The position numbers were made by a program, and so were the translations under genes. A stretch of 64,000 nucleotides of DNA. Origin: Druceiella hillmani (lineage: Eukaryota; Arthropoda; Insecta; Lepidoptera; Hepialidae). This document shows, one piece after another, positions 22,701 through 35,046 of this stretch. Below the pieces are notes generated by a model. That model worked only from the letters and a program-made list of their open reading frames with translations, did not search any database and had not been told where the DNA came from. Within the stretch, counting starts at the first letter, position 1, and every line of letters begins with the position of its first letter. The stretch lies in contig JAYKKI010000088.1 of the NCBI GenBank assembly GCA_039881145.1, forward strand, positions 1,235,001 to 1,299,000. Direction: 5' to 3'.

Positions 22701-24900
22701 GAACGTCTGATAGAAAATTGTTCAACAAGCCAAGGTTCATAAAGTACTGAAGAGCTGAAGGAAAAGAAGACGAAAGAGATACCTAAAATGGGGGCAAACA
22801 TGTAATTAATAGTCATTGATAACTGCGATTTCCAAATTGAGGAGTTCAGACCAATCAGTTGATGAGTAAGATATAGTCTTTTCCCAGAATGCATTTTTGA
22901 AATAAACCTTAATTGTTTACGCCTATTGAATCGAGGGCGTTTCCAAAATAGTTTAAATCCTATATTTTAAAACGACAGCTTTATTCTTTTTTTCTTGGAA
23001 GTTTTCCTTTAAAAATTTGCAAAATTAATGAATTTTCAGAATACTAAATTCAACAGAGTGTCTTTTTTCGAAAAAGTCTTTTGAAAAAAATTAACCAATA
23101 TTGTTTGAGAAATTGTAATATGACACAGATATTCTCGATGGAATTATCCAATTTTTGCCGTAGTTTTTTTTAAAAATGTTATAATCTTAATACAAATTTG
23201 AAAAATATATTTTTTTCAAATAGTAAACTAAATAATTCATATTTCACAGTATAATTTGAACTAATGGTCGCCTAGTGGTCGAAATTATACCGTAAATCAT
23301 TAAATTTTTAAATTTGAACGTTATTAAGATTCTTTTGTTAAAGAGTATACCTCTATAATCATTGCGTATAATTTTTTTTTATTTTGTTCTATTACGTCAG
23401 CTGACAGCGTGTACAAATACGTCATTAGCGTGTGTTGTTTGCCTTAATTCCCTGCAATATTTATGAAATGTAGAATTTAATGTTGGTAACAGTAAAAAAA
23501 GCAACAGAAGCTTTTTTTCAATCAAATATATGCTTTTCCCAGAATGCATTTTTGAAATAAAATAAGACTTGACATTCATAAAAGTATAAGATACATTGTT
23601 TAATCTCGCACTCCTCCGTGCGCACAATATGCTTCAAAAGGGGTACAAACTTTCCCCTGACGTATTAATATATAGATTATAGATAGTGACCATAACCGAC
23701 AAATAAAAGAAATCAATTTTATGGAAGATGGCAGAAGGTTTTAGTAAGAATAATTTGGAAGTAAGAATAGCGATATTTTTTTATGTGTTGGCACGATGGG
23801 GCTAAGGATAGTTAGGAAGGTGAAACTGAAAAAAACAGGAATGAGAATTACAGAAATTAAAAAAAAAATTACAAAAGAAAGAATTACAAAAAGTAGGACT
23901 TTTTTCAGAAGACCCTTGAAAAAATTGTGGACAATTTCCCGTGTGGCTAAATCTAGCTGATTCCAGAACTGTGCAGCTTGTGCATACTTTTGCTAGAATG
24001 TAGATAGGATCTGAGATGTTTGAATTTTTCAAAGTATTTAAAAATTGTTTTAATTAGCCAAGTAACAGACACGGATCCATACCAACCTAGCATACTCAAG
24101 AACACGCCCAAGGCAAAGAATATTAAATATTACTACCTAAAGAAGCGACTCTCACCTCCCCCCGCCAATTTAACGTCACCCGCAGATAATGAGTACGATC
24201 ATGTGTACGCGTTCCTAGGTTGCCACTTGCTGCGTGCGCTTGTGATTTGTTCAATTGTGCGATGTTTGGTTGAGTTTAACTTGTGTAATTCAGTGTTACT
24301 ATTATAATTAACTATTTATAGTAATAACATTTTTAAGTTTATAATTAACTATTTTTAGTAATTCTATGTAACAGTCCATTATTGCACTGTGCTGTACTGT
24401 GTACAAGTGCTTAAAAAGCAATAAAATCACTGATAGGAAATTGTGATGTCTCCATTGTTTTGTTTGTTGTGAATAATTTTATTTTGTATCACCAACTTAT
24501 TTAGTTAGTACCTATAATTGTGTGTCAACTAACATGTCACTGAGCAGTTTTATATTTCAAACTGTTCTTAAAAGCCATTGTTTTGTTTGAACACTATGTG
24601 TTTGGAAAATGTATTCAGGTAGTGTCTGCTGTAGGCATGTTATATTGTTTATTAAGAGATCTTTCACATGAAGTAAATCTAATCAAATCAAAAGTATAAC
24701 GAGGACAACATTTCAATGTATCACATTTATAAATAAACAAAATTTATTTTTATTTAAGCTTTTATTTCGTTTTAAGATCCATACTAAGCACATTTTTTTT
24801 TCAAATGCTACCTTAATATTCTTATTATTAAATCAGTTTCACACAATTAAATGTATAGTATATAAAATATTTATTCATATAATTACATTTTTACAATTAG
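22701..24900. other. AT-rich spacer with one dispersed 27-bp repeat
   Basis: CTTTTCCCAGAATGCATTTT (then TGAAATAAA) occurs at about 22878 and again at about 23531 in the same orientation, marking two copies of an otherwise unrecognised repeat. A GC-richer patch at 24055-24260 contains a CTCACCTCCCCCCGCC stretch; the 95-codon frame over it (24020-24307) has no known domain. Nothing else seen. Confidence 0.35.
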
Positions 24901-26768
24901 ATAATAATAAAGTCGCGAGCGCCAATACAAAGTTACTGCGCCAGCGTGCCATCGAGAGAGACATTCGATCGACGCTATTGGTTAGAAAGAGAAATATCTA
25001 TGTTCCTGACGTATGCGTCAACTTGCTTGATCGACGGGATTGTCCGCAACGAATGAGACCGATATGTAGTAATAGTGAACATTCTTCATCGGCGTGCTGC
25101 TGACAGCCCTACATTAATTTACGCACACACACATACGGATACGGATAGGCGGGTACGTATGTAATTGTGTAGGCAATTAAATCTTTTCGCTAGTATGGAG
25201 TGTCGCGGGTGTGGGGGAGGGTTAGCGCCAAGTGTAGTTATATCCTAGAAGCTGGTGTAAATATATGTAAAGATGTTATATATTTAACTGTTGGATATTT
25301 AAATAAAGTAAATATAGAATAAATGAGTAAATATACTATTAACAACAATGTTGACATTGCAAACGAAATAAAGTTCATTTGATCACAAGGATATTATTGA
25401 ACGAATGCAAAATATATTGGCCGTACCTTGTCGACTACAGAATGAAATGGAAGAGAGCTGATTTTGGAAAAGGTCTGGTCAAAAATGTGTTTAAAAAAAA
25501 AGTCTTAAGAATTTTCCTTGACATAATGGAGACATATTCAGACGAGTTTCAACAAAAATTTGTTAATAAAGTTTTCGGGGAATAAAAAAAAAATTCTCAG
25601 TAAATTAACGAAATTGGCGACTCGTTACGTATGACGGGCGTGTATATTTCTCAATTGTGAATTTCTTAGAATGGAAATGGTATCTATTTCATATTCACTG
25701 CAAGAATCCTACGTTATGATCTATGAAATCGTTTTGTTTTTGCTTGGCGTTGTAGGAAATAACCAATTCTTGCAACTCCGCGGGTCACCATTTTTTATAC
25801 TGCCCCATGAGGTAAAGAATTTTTTTTTGGTGTCTACGTCAAGTTAAGTTAATTTTTTTACGGCACCAATGCACCAAACCACATGTTTATAATATCCTTA
25901 AAATGCGAAACTAAAGCTTATTTTTATTTACATAAACATTTTAAAATCAACTTCTTTCCGTTAAAAAGATCTTAATTGATTTGGGACATTAACGGTAGTT
26001 TTGCGATCTTACGTAAGCTTCAGAGCAAGTCTTCCATGTTAACCGTTCGTACATTATAAAGTGGAACTAGCGGCATTTCTTAATTGCTGCCTACCCCGGA
26101 GCTTGCGTGTACTGTGGTGAAGGTGAAGAAGTCAAGGCACGTCCGACTGCCAAAATTAGCATGGCTACCGACCTAGATGCGCCCAATGAATTAATTTTTT
26201 TTACGATGAAGTACCAGTAGGGTGACCAGTCATACCTAATTCAAATGTAAGGAAAGTCGCATTTTGTGCATTTTTGCTTCGACCTCCTAGAAGAATTTAA
26301 AACAGTCAACATCGTTGTACGACACGCTTAAGACTGTGATGAATAGAGAAGTAATTAAAAACTGCACGTTAGCTGCCTCCACATATACACGGCCCTTTGC
26401 CATGAGGTCATGATTTAAATGATGGATCTGTATACTGACACTTCACATGCACAAGTGTTTGTAAAAAGTGGCCTATTTATCATTTTACGTAGGCCTTATT
26501 GGTTGCTTCATTGGTTGTTGTCGTGTCCGTTTGAAGTCAAATTAGTCTCAGATTGAGCTGAGTTCCAAGATTGGCAACGTCCACAATTTAGGTTGTTGTA
26601 GAAATTTCCTAGAAATGGAAATTCGTCAATAGCCTGTAGGCTTTTAATGATGGCTGGGCAGTTGGGAATGTGCTACGGGGTGAGTTCTTCCCTTAGACTA
26701 CAAAGACATTATACGCATTCTCTCTCTCATTAACTGTCAGTCTAGTCGGAACAAAAGTCTACGTTACC
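24901..26768. other. Unassigned block with scattered element fragments
   Basis: 24910-25240 is GC-richer and moderately complex but has no open frame of note. 25605-25640 has GGCGACTCGTTACGTATGAC, a phrase related to the GGCGACTCGAATAAAA ends at 58615 and 60650. 26060-26120 (CTGCCTACCCCGGAGCTTGC) resembles common lepidopteran repeats. No gene identified. Confidence 0.3.
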
Positions 26769-26854
26769 GACCGTGCCCTATCGCACGGTCCAATCCGTAA
26801 AGTATTCAAACAAACTCTCAGTCAGATTAACTGTCAGCTAATCTGACTGAGAGT
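26769..26854. repeat. Two successive short palindromes
   Basis: GACCGTGC, a 6-nt loop, then GCACGGTC at 26769-26790. ACTCTCAGTCAGATTA at 26814-26829 and its exact reverse complement at 26839-26854, with a 9-nt loop containing CTGTCAG. The CATTAACTGTCAGTC motif near 26728-26742 links this to the inverted repeat at 35047-35216. Confidence 0.8.
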
Positions 26855-26859
26855 CGTGA

Positions 26860-27216
26860 TTTATAGGATCTAGCGCAATCTGTTTTTATAATCATTCCAC
26901 ATAGTTGTTTGGTTCTGAGTGTGGAAATAGTCTTAGTAATATTTCTATCTGCACTGATAACGCTTTCTTTTAGTCTATATCTAGCAACGGTATTAGCGTC
27001 TCGTAAACTTATGACGTTTGGACTTTAGAATTTAAGTTTCTGGCCTCTTTGCTAACCTATCTGCATCCTCGTTTCCTTCTATACCCACATGCGCAGGTGT
27101 CCATTGGAAAGTACAGTTTTTTCTTTGGTGACAAATTTCCTCTAAGTGATGATGGATATCCTGCACGACATTGTGATTTCTATTTGTATCGCTTCCAAGG
27201 CAGCTTTAGAAGTCGG
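26860..27216 (-). pseudogene. LINE fragment with RNase H domain, broken
   Basis: Minus-strand translation gives an RNase H-like segment containing TFQWTPAHVGIEGNEDADRL (about 27052-27112). This matches the CPAHVGIxGNExAD motif found in RNase H domains of I/Jockey-superclade LINEs. Upstream on the same strand SKAALEAIQIEIT is in another frame, so a frameshift lies between, and the frame ends shortly after the motif. The fragment stops abruptly at the double hairpin at 27217. RNase H would remove RNA from the cDNA hybrid during retrotransposition; this copy cannot do so. Confidence 0.7.
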
Positions 27217-27324
27217 GCAAACATAGGTTAATAAATATAAAAGTATATTTATTAACCTATGTTTGCCAAAGTTTTTATTTTCCGTCGTTAGATAAAGATC
27301 TAACGACGGGAAATAAAAACTTTT
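27217..27324. repeat. Two hairpins placed back to back
   Basis: Hairpin 1: 23-nt arm starting GCAAACATAGGTTAATAAAT at 27217-27239, 4-nt loop, exact reverse complement at 27244-27266. Hairpin 2: arm starting AAAGTTTTTATTTTCCGTCG at 27268-27292, 6-nt loop, near-perfect reverse complement at 27299-27324. Only one base separates the two. They coincide with the edge of the LINE fragment. Confidence 0.9.
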
Positions 27325-28270
27325 GCAAACGGAGTGGCTAGAAAATCGTATTTTTAAGATTTTTAAATTGTAGTCTAAAACCCATAAGTTTTTCTTTTGT
27401 CCCTGAGAAAAATCGTTTTATTTTCCGGTATAAGACACATTTTTTTAATGGCGTTTTCGAACCTTGCGTATTAGAGAATATGAAGAAAAACTTTGTCAAG
27501 CATGAATAGAACTCGCACTACGAGAGCTTCGTACACATTTAGAGGCATATAGAAACATTTAATGGTACATAATACCTCTGTTAAACAAATTACAATTTTT
27601 TTAAAATTTTTAGAATGTAAATATATTACTGTGTAATTCCATATAGAATTAGAAATCATTAATTTTTGGATTTTTCGCTTTACAGGTGCTATAATGCCTC
27701 CCATTATGCCAACTTTCAAGATTGTGGGCCGACCGGAAATACCCTATAGATTTTTATGACGATATAAATAACAGAAATACCCTTTAAATGGTCATATCGT
27801 TTTGTTGTGTGAACCAAAACACTTGACTGTTTTACAGCAATGTGACACCAAAGACATCAGTGTACAATATTAATTTCAACTCGATATCTCAAGCACATTT
27901 TTGAGAAAACGTGCTTTGACAGATAGACAGACGGACAATAAAGTGATTCTACACGGTGGTGATTCTACAAAGTGATTATATAGGGTTACTTTTTTCATTT
28001 TGAGGAACGGAACAATAACAATAATAAATATAGCTTCATCCAATACAGTATATACAATGATAGCCATTTCATGAGATCACTAAAAACAATTCGGAAACTG
28101 TCAGATTATACCATAGAAAAACATTTACGTCACACAGATGGACGCGTTCACTTTAACATGTTCGTAGCGGAATGGCTCGATTGAGCCAAAACGTGATCAT
28201 TAACACTATGTACTAAGTTTTATTTAATAACTATAATTTTTTGAGTGTTTTTGATTTCGTTGACATTTTT
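27325..28270. other. Repeat-rich spacer including a family B copy
   Basis: Family B motifs at 27495-27590 (CTCGCACTACGAGAGCTTCG, then TTTAATGGTACATAATACC). 27860-27990 contains ATATCTCAAGCACATTTTTG and GACAGATAGACAGACGGACA, typical of non-autonomous insect elements. No coding sequence. Confidence 0.45.
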
Positions 28271-28922
28271 ACCCCTCACTTGTCAATGAATTTGGGTGTA
28301 TTAACGATCATTTCTTCACTGAATTGAGCCGCTAACACTCCTTTGTGACGATTGATTTTAGCTCATTTGAAACTTTTCGCTGCGAACTTGTTACGCTGTA
28401 CAATATACTTTTAATACTTCCGTTACGTTGTGTTGTCTTAGTTTTTTAATAACAATGATATAGGCCAATGTTTGACCTTTTATAGTCGATCAAAAACACC
28501 TATTTATCGATGTCATTTCGGCATCTCTAGTTTTTAGCTAATACGGTGTATAACACCTGTTGCTGTGACAGATGGGCAGGTGGATAATAAAGTTACCCCT
28601 CACTTGTCAATGAATTTGGGTGTATTAACGATCATTTCTTCACTGAATTGAGCCGCTAACACTCCTTTTTACGATTGATTTTAGCTCATTTGAAACTTTT
28701 CGCTGCGAACTTGTTACGCTGTACAATATACTTTTAATACTTCCGTTACGAAATTAAGTTGTGTTGTCTTAGTTTTTTAATAACAATGATATAGGCCAAT
28801 TTTTGACCTTTTAAAGTCGATCAAAAACACCTATTTATCGATGTCATTTCGGCATCTCTAGTTTTCAGCTAATACGGTTTATAACACCTGTTTCTGTGAC
28901 AGATGGGCAGGTGGATAATAAA
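28271..28922. repeat. Tandem duplication, unit 324 bp, highly similar
   Basis: ACCCCTCACTTGTCAATGAA begins both units (28271 and 28595). Both end with CAGATGGGCAGGTGGATAAT. Only a handful of substitutions and two small gaps separate the copies, so the duplication is recent compared with most repeats here. Confidence 0.9.
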
Positions 28923-28929
28923 GGGATAT

Positions 28930-29360
28930 TTTAAAGAGACTTATAACCCTACAAAAACAATGGGGACCGACGAAAATGGACCTGGCGTTATGGAATATGA
29001 TTTTTAAAAAGCTGGTATTTTTTGGAACATTATAACCAAATTTTTCAGTGAGTGACAACGGAGAAAAGGCGAAAAGTAAAATACAAATTGTAACCATAAT
29101 ACAAAATAAAAAGAATGTGTCTACATAAACGTGTAAATATTATATCTTTAATACATGAATAATTGTTAATAATAAATAAAAATAACAATAAAAATCTAAC
29201 GAAGTACATAATAACTTTTTAGAAACGGTTACAAAAATTACTTTTTTGATTTGTAGCCATTGCTTAAATTAAGTAAAAATAAACTGTTGACTGACATTGA
29301 CATTTATTCTTTTGTTGTCAAAATTAATATCTTTTTCACTCTTTTCGCATTTTCCGTGGC
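28930..29360 (-). mobile_element. Dispersed element family D, copy 1
   Basis: Landmarks in order: GACCGACGAAAATGGACCTG, GGCGTTATGGAATATG, GCTGGTATTTTTTGGAA, then GACATTGACATTTATTC near 29292. The same set occurs at 63560-63775 and, on the other strand, at 56880-57235. The frames across it (28879-29097 and 29269-29457 minus, 29297-29482 plus) are not conserved between copies. Confidence 0.55.
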
Positions 29361-29555
29361 TTTTTTTCGACGATTCTATCCTGCCAGTTACGTGTATTAG
29401 TATGTTACACGTTTGTATAAAGGATACAGTGATAAATAATCTGAACAATTGTTTCATTTTGCTAGTTCAAAGAGTTCCGTAGAAGTCGCATTTACAAACT
29501 TATTGTGAAAAACTGTGCGTAATAAAATACAAGATGTCTCATTTGTTTTAATAAC

Positions 29556-29828
29556 GATTTAAATGAAACTTTTGAGGACCTTATTTTTTTTTCTATTTAA
29601 AATGGTCATTTTTATTCTTTTCTAATTTTGACCAACACCATATATGGATTTAAATGAAACTTTTGAGGACCTTATTTTTTTTTCTATTTAAGATTGTCAT
29701 TTTTATTCTTTTCAAATTTTGACCAACACCATATATGGATTTAAATGAAACTTTTGAGGAACTTATTTTTTTTTCTGGTTAAGATTGTCATTTTTATTCT
29801 TTCTAAATTTGGACCAACACCATATATG
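29556..29828. repeat. Tandem array, unit 91 bp, three copies
   Basis: GATTTAAATGAAACTTTTGA starts units at 29556, 29647 and 29738. Each unit ends with CCAACACCATATATGGA. Confidence 0.95.
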
Positions 29829-30596
29829 GACTTTCACCTGTCTCCTTTGTCAGAGCAACCATTTTATGCGGACCTTGAACAGTAATGGAAAGTGCAGTTT
29901 AACACCATATGACAAAACGCATATAAGTGCCCGAGTGTTTATACTGTAAAATACTAGTGATGATTAACGGTTTTACTCGGTTTCCATTTTTATAAACTTG
30001 CGTACGGTCACTCTGTTCCGAGCACTCCTACGTGTGTGCGTACAGTGGACCGCATTGTTCTCTATTGTCGAGCGGGAACTTTGACCCGTAACGGCCGCAC
30101 CTTGACGATAAGACGGCCGACCGTGTTGTGTGAATGTGCCTTTATTTATTTACTAGTTGCTCTGTGTCCGACTTCGGCCGGGTAAATAATTTTGTGCTCT
30201 CTACTGTCAATTTTCAAAGGTTTCTTTTCGATATTTCTGAAATTTGGTTGATTTTCTGTCAATTTCAAGGTAAAGTATTTCTGGGTCTTATAATATCATT
30301 ATCTCAAGATAAATTGTTTTTTTGCTGTTGCTTGGGTAGAAATGCTTTCTATCTATAGATGATGGCTAGAATTGTTTGTTTTCAATATTTTCTGTTTTGT
30401 CTGGATGCTAAAACCAAACTGTTTTTGTATTTTATGTTTCTCATTATACATGGCGGTTATCTCGTTATACGTGAAAGGGAACTGAGTTGTTGTTATACCT
30501 GGTCGCAAAGATTGCATATGCTTTATTCCTTGCATTCCTCACTGAATCGACTTGACATTATTGCTGATTTATTGAAAATTGTTTATTTTGTTGCAG
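29829..30596 (+). other. 3' part of the intron before the long RhoGEF exon
   Basis: The stretch ends with a pyrimidine-rich tract and TTGTTGCAG at 30588-30596, a good acceptor. A GC-richer patch at 30000-30130 (CGTACAGTGGACCGCATTG, GTAACGGCCGCACC) is unexplained and could hold an untranslated or alternative first exon. An ATG-initiated frame runs through from 30359 into the exon, but its first 79 codons are intron-like in composition. Confidence 0.5.
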
Positions 30597-31928
30597 GCAG
30601 CACCACCGATCTAACACCGACGCTCATCGGCATATACGACTCGCTGCTGGAGCCCAACAGGGAGTCCACGGATTCGGCCTTCCACTTCACGCCGAGCGAG
30701 ACGGCAGACCGACCAGCCGCGCCCCAACCTCCAGCTCGAAAGCACCACCAGACCACGACCCAACTGAAGCTGCCGAAATTCGTAAACCGCAACAGATTTA
30801 GCCCCATAAGGACTAGTTCTGAGAATGTCAGCGAAGACGTGAACGATAATAAAGAAGGTCTAGTCGAAGCCGTTAATGTCGCTGTCAAGAAAATAGTCTC
30901 AAAAGAAGAGACGGAAATGATAACGGAATATAGGAGAACGAAAATAGATACAAAGGAAGAAACGGAGATTATCACGGAATATCGGAGGACAAAGATAAAC
31001 GTAGACCCCGGAATGGCAAAGACTGATTTGTTTAAACGAAGAGCGGTAGATATGAGTGCAGCTAACAGTGGTTTCGAAAATTTGTCTCCCAACGTTAAGC
31101 GTATGATTTCAAGTGCGTCTTCGGATGGTCAAAGTGTCTTCCAACCAAAAAAGCTGTCCGCTGTCTCCAAGCCCACTTTCCGAAAAGTCTCCCATATACC
31201 TTTAATTGGGGCAACGTCGAAAATAAGCCATTCAGGAGTAGAAATAATACCAAGCGTCGATATTTACGATCAGCCCTGTAATGTAAAAACTAAAGGAGCT
31301 GCTGAGAAAATTAACCATATAGAAGAAAATGAGGAGGTGTGTCTAACAGCCAGAGTTATCAGCAGAAGTGAAAGAGTTGTAAAATCACCTATCGAGGATT
31401 CCGATAGGAACTCCATATATGACGTCCCAACGAATTCTCAGGCCATATACGACGTTCCGTCCGTCAATAATAAACCTGTGCCATTTGATAATTTATCTTT
31501 ACCATTTATAGATCAATCCTTAGAATTAAATTCTTCGTCTAGTTATAGGGAATTTGATCCAAAATTGGGGTCCAAAGAGAATTCTCCAACGAAGAATGAT
31601 GCAGAGAATTCGAGTAATGTTGCCAAGCTATCTGATGCCGCTCTTGATAGTGGCGTTAAGGATGACTGTAACACGGATGCAGGGAAGATGAACGCTCCTT
31701 CAGTGGAGGTTTCCAGGCCGCTTTCGATGAGTTCGATAGCGTCTTCTAGTTCGACGTCGAGCAGCGGTGCCCAGAATAAGAATGGAGTAAATTCGGCATA
31801 TTTGGCGTCCATAGAGAGTTTGGACGATCACAGTGATGCTGACATGGCTTCGAGAAGGGGTAGTGATAACTTTGATGGTGGTCCTAGAGGCGGTTCTGGC
31901 GGTGGTTTTGCCGGTTTGGGGAAGAAGG
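30597..31928 (+). CDS. RhoGEF (PLEKHG/puratrophin-type), long N-terminal exon
   Basis: This exon encodes about 444 residues of the regulatory N-terminus of a Rho GTPase exchange factor; identity comes from the DH exon at 57464. The acceptor is TTGCAG before 30597 and the donor is AAGG|GTGAGT at 31928/31929. Both flanking introns are phase 1. Counting the split first Gly as residue 1, the exon has a Pro/Ala-rich patch (39-47), a tandem 17-residue repeat (102-118, 119-135; KEETEMITEYRRTKID then KEETEIITEYRRTKIN), three IYDxP motifs with tyrosines at 224, 275 and 285, a Ser-rich run (375-391), SAYLASIESLDDHSD (400-414) and a Gly-rich end (428-441). No folded domain is seen; it is predicted disordered and cytoplasmic. 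Codon use is clearly coding. YDVP matches the pYxxP class bound by Crk-type SH2 domains; phosphorylation is inference. The preceding exon was not found. Confidence 0.85.
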
Positions 31929-31939
31929 GTGAGTGAATT

Positions 31940-34900
31940 TTTAAATTTTTTTTTTACTTTTCAAGAGCAGGGAATTGCTATACATAAGAAAGATATCGTA
32001 AGGATTTTTGAATGTAGAATCTCAGTAATTGTAGATATTACTCCGTATCGGGTGAAATTGTACTATAAATACATAAAAAAATTGTCAGTGTAAACACTAA
32101 TTTCTTTTATCCGCTTGAGTTTATTAAGTACTTTCTGACCTAAGCTTTGGAAATACTGTTTTTGAATCCAGAACGCCTAATCGCCTAGATGATTATATGA
32201 AGATCATAAAATATCAAAAGTTCCGATCGCAGAACAGATACGGTACAGAATGGACACGACGGATACTAACCCATATAAAAAAAGTCACAATTTTTCATAC
32301 CTTCCCAAACGCTGTCAAAGTGACTCGCTGTCAAAGTGACCTGTAAATATTATTAATGCCCATAGATGGCATCATCTCTTACTCTCTATTGCTCATAGAT
32401 GGCGTTATCAAAGAAAAATTAATTCTTATTTTTATGAATTTATTAAAACCATTATAGAAAAAAGCAGTTTCAATTTTTATAAATTTATTTATTAAAACTT
32501 TATAACAAAAATATTTCAATCAAAAGACAAATGTCGAAATAGCATTACTATACAATACAATTACTATAAAAACACAATTAAACAAAATTTAAATAAATTC
32601 GAAAATGCAGTTGTGAATAGCGTCGTGGTTCTGCAAGTAGCTCTTTGGCATCACCAGGTGGCAACTGCATATATGAGTGTGGGCAACTCGTACATCTGGA
32701 AACAACCAAAAATACACAAATACAGACATGATTATAGAAATATTTCGTAATCTATTAATTGAAGAGACAACTTTTGTTAAAACCCCATACTTGGCCTTAT
32801 AACACACGATTATGTGATTTCTTGAAAAATTAAAGCTATTTTTCCTAGAGGGCGATTGTTCATAATAATTTTATAAAATTTACATGGGATTTAAAAAATC
32901 ATATATCACTTAAAATATTTGCAAAAAATCATATGTCACAAACAATTTTAACTATCAATCTTTAAACTTTACTCGAATTATTTTTTTCTGGAGAGGCTGT
33001 GGCCGATATGGCTCCACTCTAACTATGCCAATGAATACAAAATAAAAACTACATCTAAATTGATAATTATTTCATAATACGACAGTTCAAGTACAATAGG
33101 TACGATACTTTCAAGACAATGGGACATACTTTATTGTACTGTTAGTTTCATCAGTCAAGGACTATATCTTTGTAAGTTTACTAAAAATTACGTTCAAATT
33201 GAATTTAATTGAATTCAATTATAATTTCTTTCATTTTCTACTATGGTTGTAACAGTTAAAGGACAAGTAATTAACAACTATACGAAACCAATTTTAGTTA
33301 CCAACTATATTTATATAATTTGTAACACTTTATTTGTAACAGTTTTATTAGAAATTTTAAAGTATCCATACACGAGAGCTCTCTTTTATTCCTATGGCTG
33401 TGAGCTGGTGGAATGTGGCTCCTCATTAATAAAGCAGAGTTTGAAGAATCTAGAAAATTAAAAATAGCATTTCAAACGGCAGACATTAAGATCTAAAAAG
33501 AGTATTTTTAAAAAGGGCTGAAATTAAAAACAAATATTGTAATTTTTCATTTTCTTTTCCAACGATTTACTTTCATTAAAGTATATTTTAATTTCTTAGG
33601 GACCAGTCAATCTTTATTTAAATCAATAATCAACTTTTTGTCAACTAACCAATCTTTGAAGATTATTGAAAATTTATTAATACATAGAATGTTATTTTTA
33701 TAATCGTATTGTTTGAAAATATAATCTGTTCCACAAAATATTAGAAGAAGGCTAATACGTGTTAGAATTACTTTCTAGAACGCAAGAATGTATCGCAAGT
33801 CGCAATTAAACCACTATTGTGTTTTGGGATGGTAAAGTATAAAATTTACAAAATATTTTTTTGAAATTTGGTATTGGAATATTATGTAATCGGTAATAAT
33901 GGATAAAACTCACCAACTTTCGGTTAGAGGCAACAATAAAAGCGACTATTCAGGCGTTTTTCTTTTAAATGCAATTACATCCACGAAAGTACACGCCATT
34001 TTGATTTTAATCGCCAATTAATAACATAGCAAAGATTTGTAAACATTTAATAAAAGAAATAAATAACAAAGATTAATAAAAATTTAATAAAACAAATAAA
34101 TAACGACACAATGGCTACAACAACGTATTTAAGCAACACACAGCACCCAAAATATGAAATACGTGAAAATATTCAAAATATAATAATGTATTCTCTCTCC
34201 AATACTTTTACTTTGTAGGTTACGACTAGCGTCTATAACATAGATAATATGGTCTATCACAGATACCGTCTATTATCAGGACACGTAGCTACCAGAGGTC
34301 GCTGTATAATAGTTAATTTACCGCCAATTTCCTGCCGAGATTCTGTCATCAATTCTAGACCCGTTTGTCCACCCCCTGGTATCGAGGACTTTCTATTGAA
34401 ACATAAAAGATAACATATTGAAACATAAAAGATAGATAAATATAACATAAATATATATTAAAATAAATACACATTAAAATATAAACTCGTATTACGAAGG
34501 TTCTCAACACACTTATACTTCCATTCTACTCCATAAGATAATGTTTTGTAAACAAACCAATTTGACACTTAACAATATATATATTTATATTTTTATTTAT
34601 TTAGGTTTATCTACAGAATTAATCATAATACATAAACAAAAATAACTTGAAACAATATCATCTCTTGACTTAGGACAAATTCTAATTTCGGTAAGCACAG
34701 TATTCATGGATGCATTGAGAATAATTACAAAAGTTATTGGGTCTTAAATAATATTAAAAGACGCTGATTAAAAATGTAAACGACACTATATCTTCTACAT
34801 ATACATGTACACTTTCATATACACACATACTTTTACACATACATATTCATAAATATATATTACTCAGTCTGTCACTAAAATCAGTCTATGATAAACCATA

Positions 34901-35040
34901 GAATTTTATCCGTTACATTATTAATCGATTTACTACACTGTGACGTTAAATAATGTAACTGTCGATATTACACCCTTATTTTACTAATATATATTGTAAA
35001 ATTATGAATTCACCACTCTCTTGACAATATCAGCTTTGTC
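31940..35040. other. Intronic AT-rich sequence with minor repeats
   Basis: Near 32311-32342 GCTGTCAAAGTGACTC is repeated in tandem. ATAGATGGC occurs at 32362 and 32396 in similar surroundings (short dispersed element). A 72-codon frame at 33243-33461 ends with a faintly reverse-transcriptase-like tail but is not convincing. 34250-34400 is slightly GC-richer without a frame of interest. Nothing else recognised. Confidence 0.35.
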
Positions 35041-35046
35041 TCCGAA

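Noticed and set aside
30359..30596. ATG at 30359 as the start of the RhoGEF protein
   Set aside because: The 79 codons before 30597 have intron-like AT-rich composition and end in a strong acceptor (pyrimidine tract plus TTGCAG). The change to coding composition is abrupt at 30597.
30583..31092. 169-codon minus-strand frame
   Set aside because: It is the antisense shadow of the RhoGEF exon and has no domain of its own.
31543..32093. Minus frame 31543-31812 and plus frame 31833-32093
   Set aside because: Both overlap the RhoGEF exon out of frame; the second also runs through the donor into intron.
33243..33461. Possible LINE polymerase tail (YPYTRALFYSYGCEL region)
   Set aside because: The resemblance to SYxxxLWNSLP-type tails is limited to a few residues and the nearby DNA lacks a LINE 3' tail.
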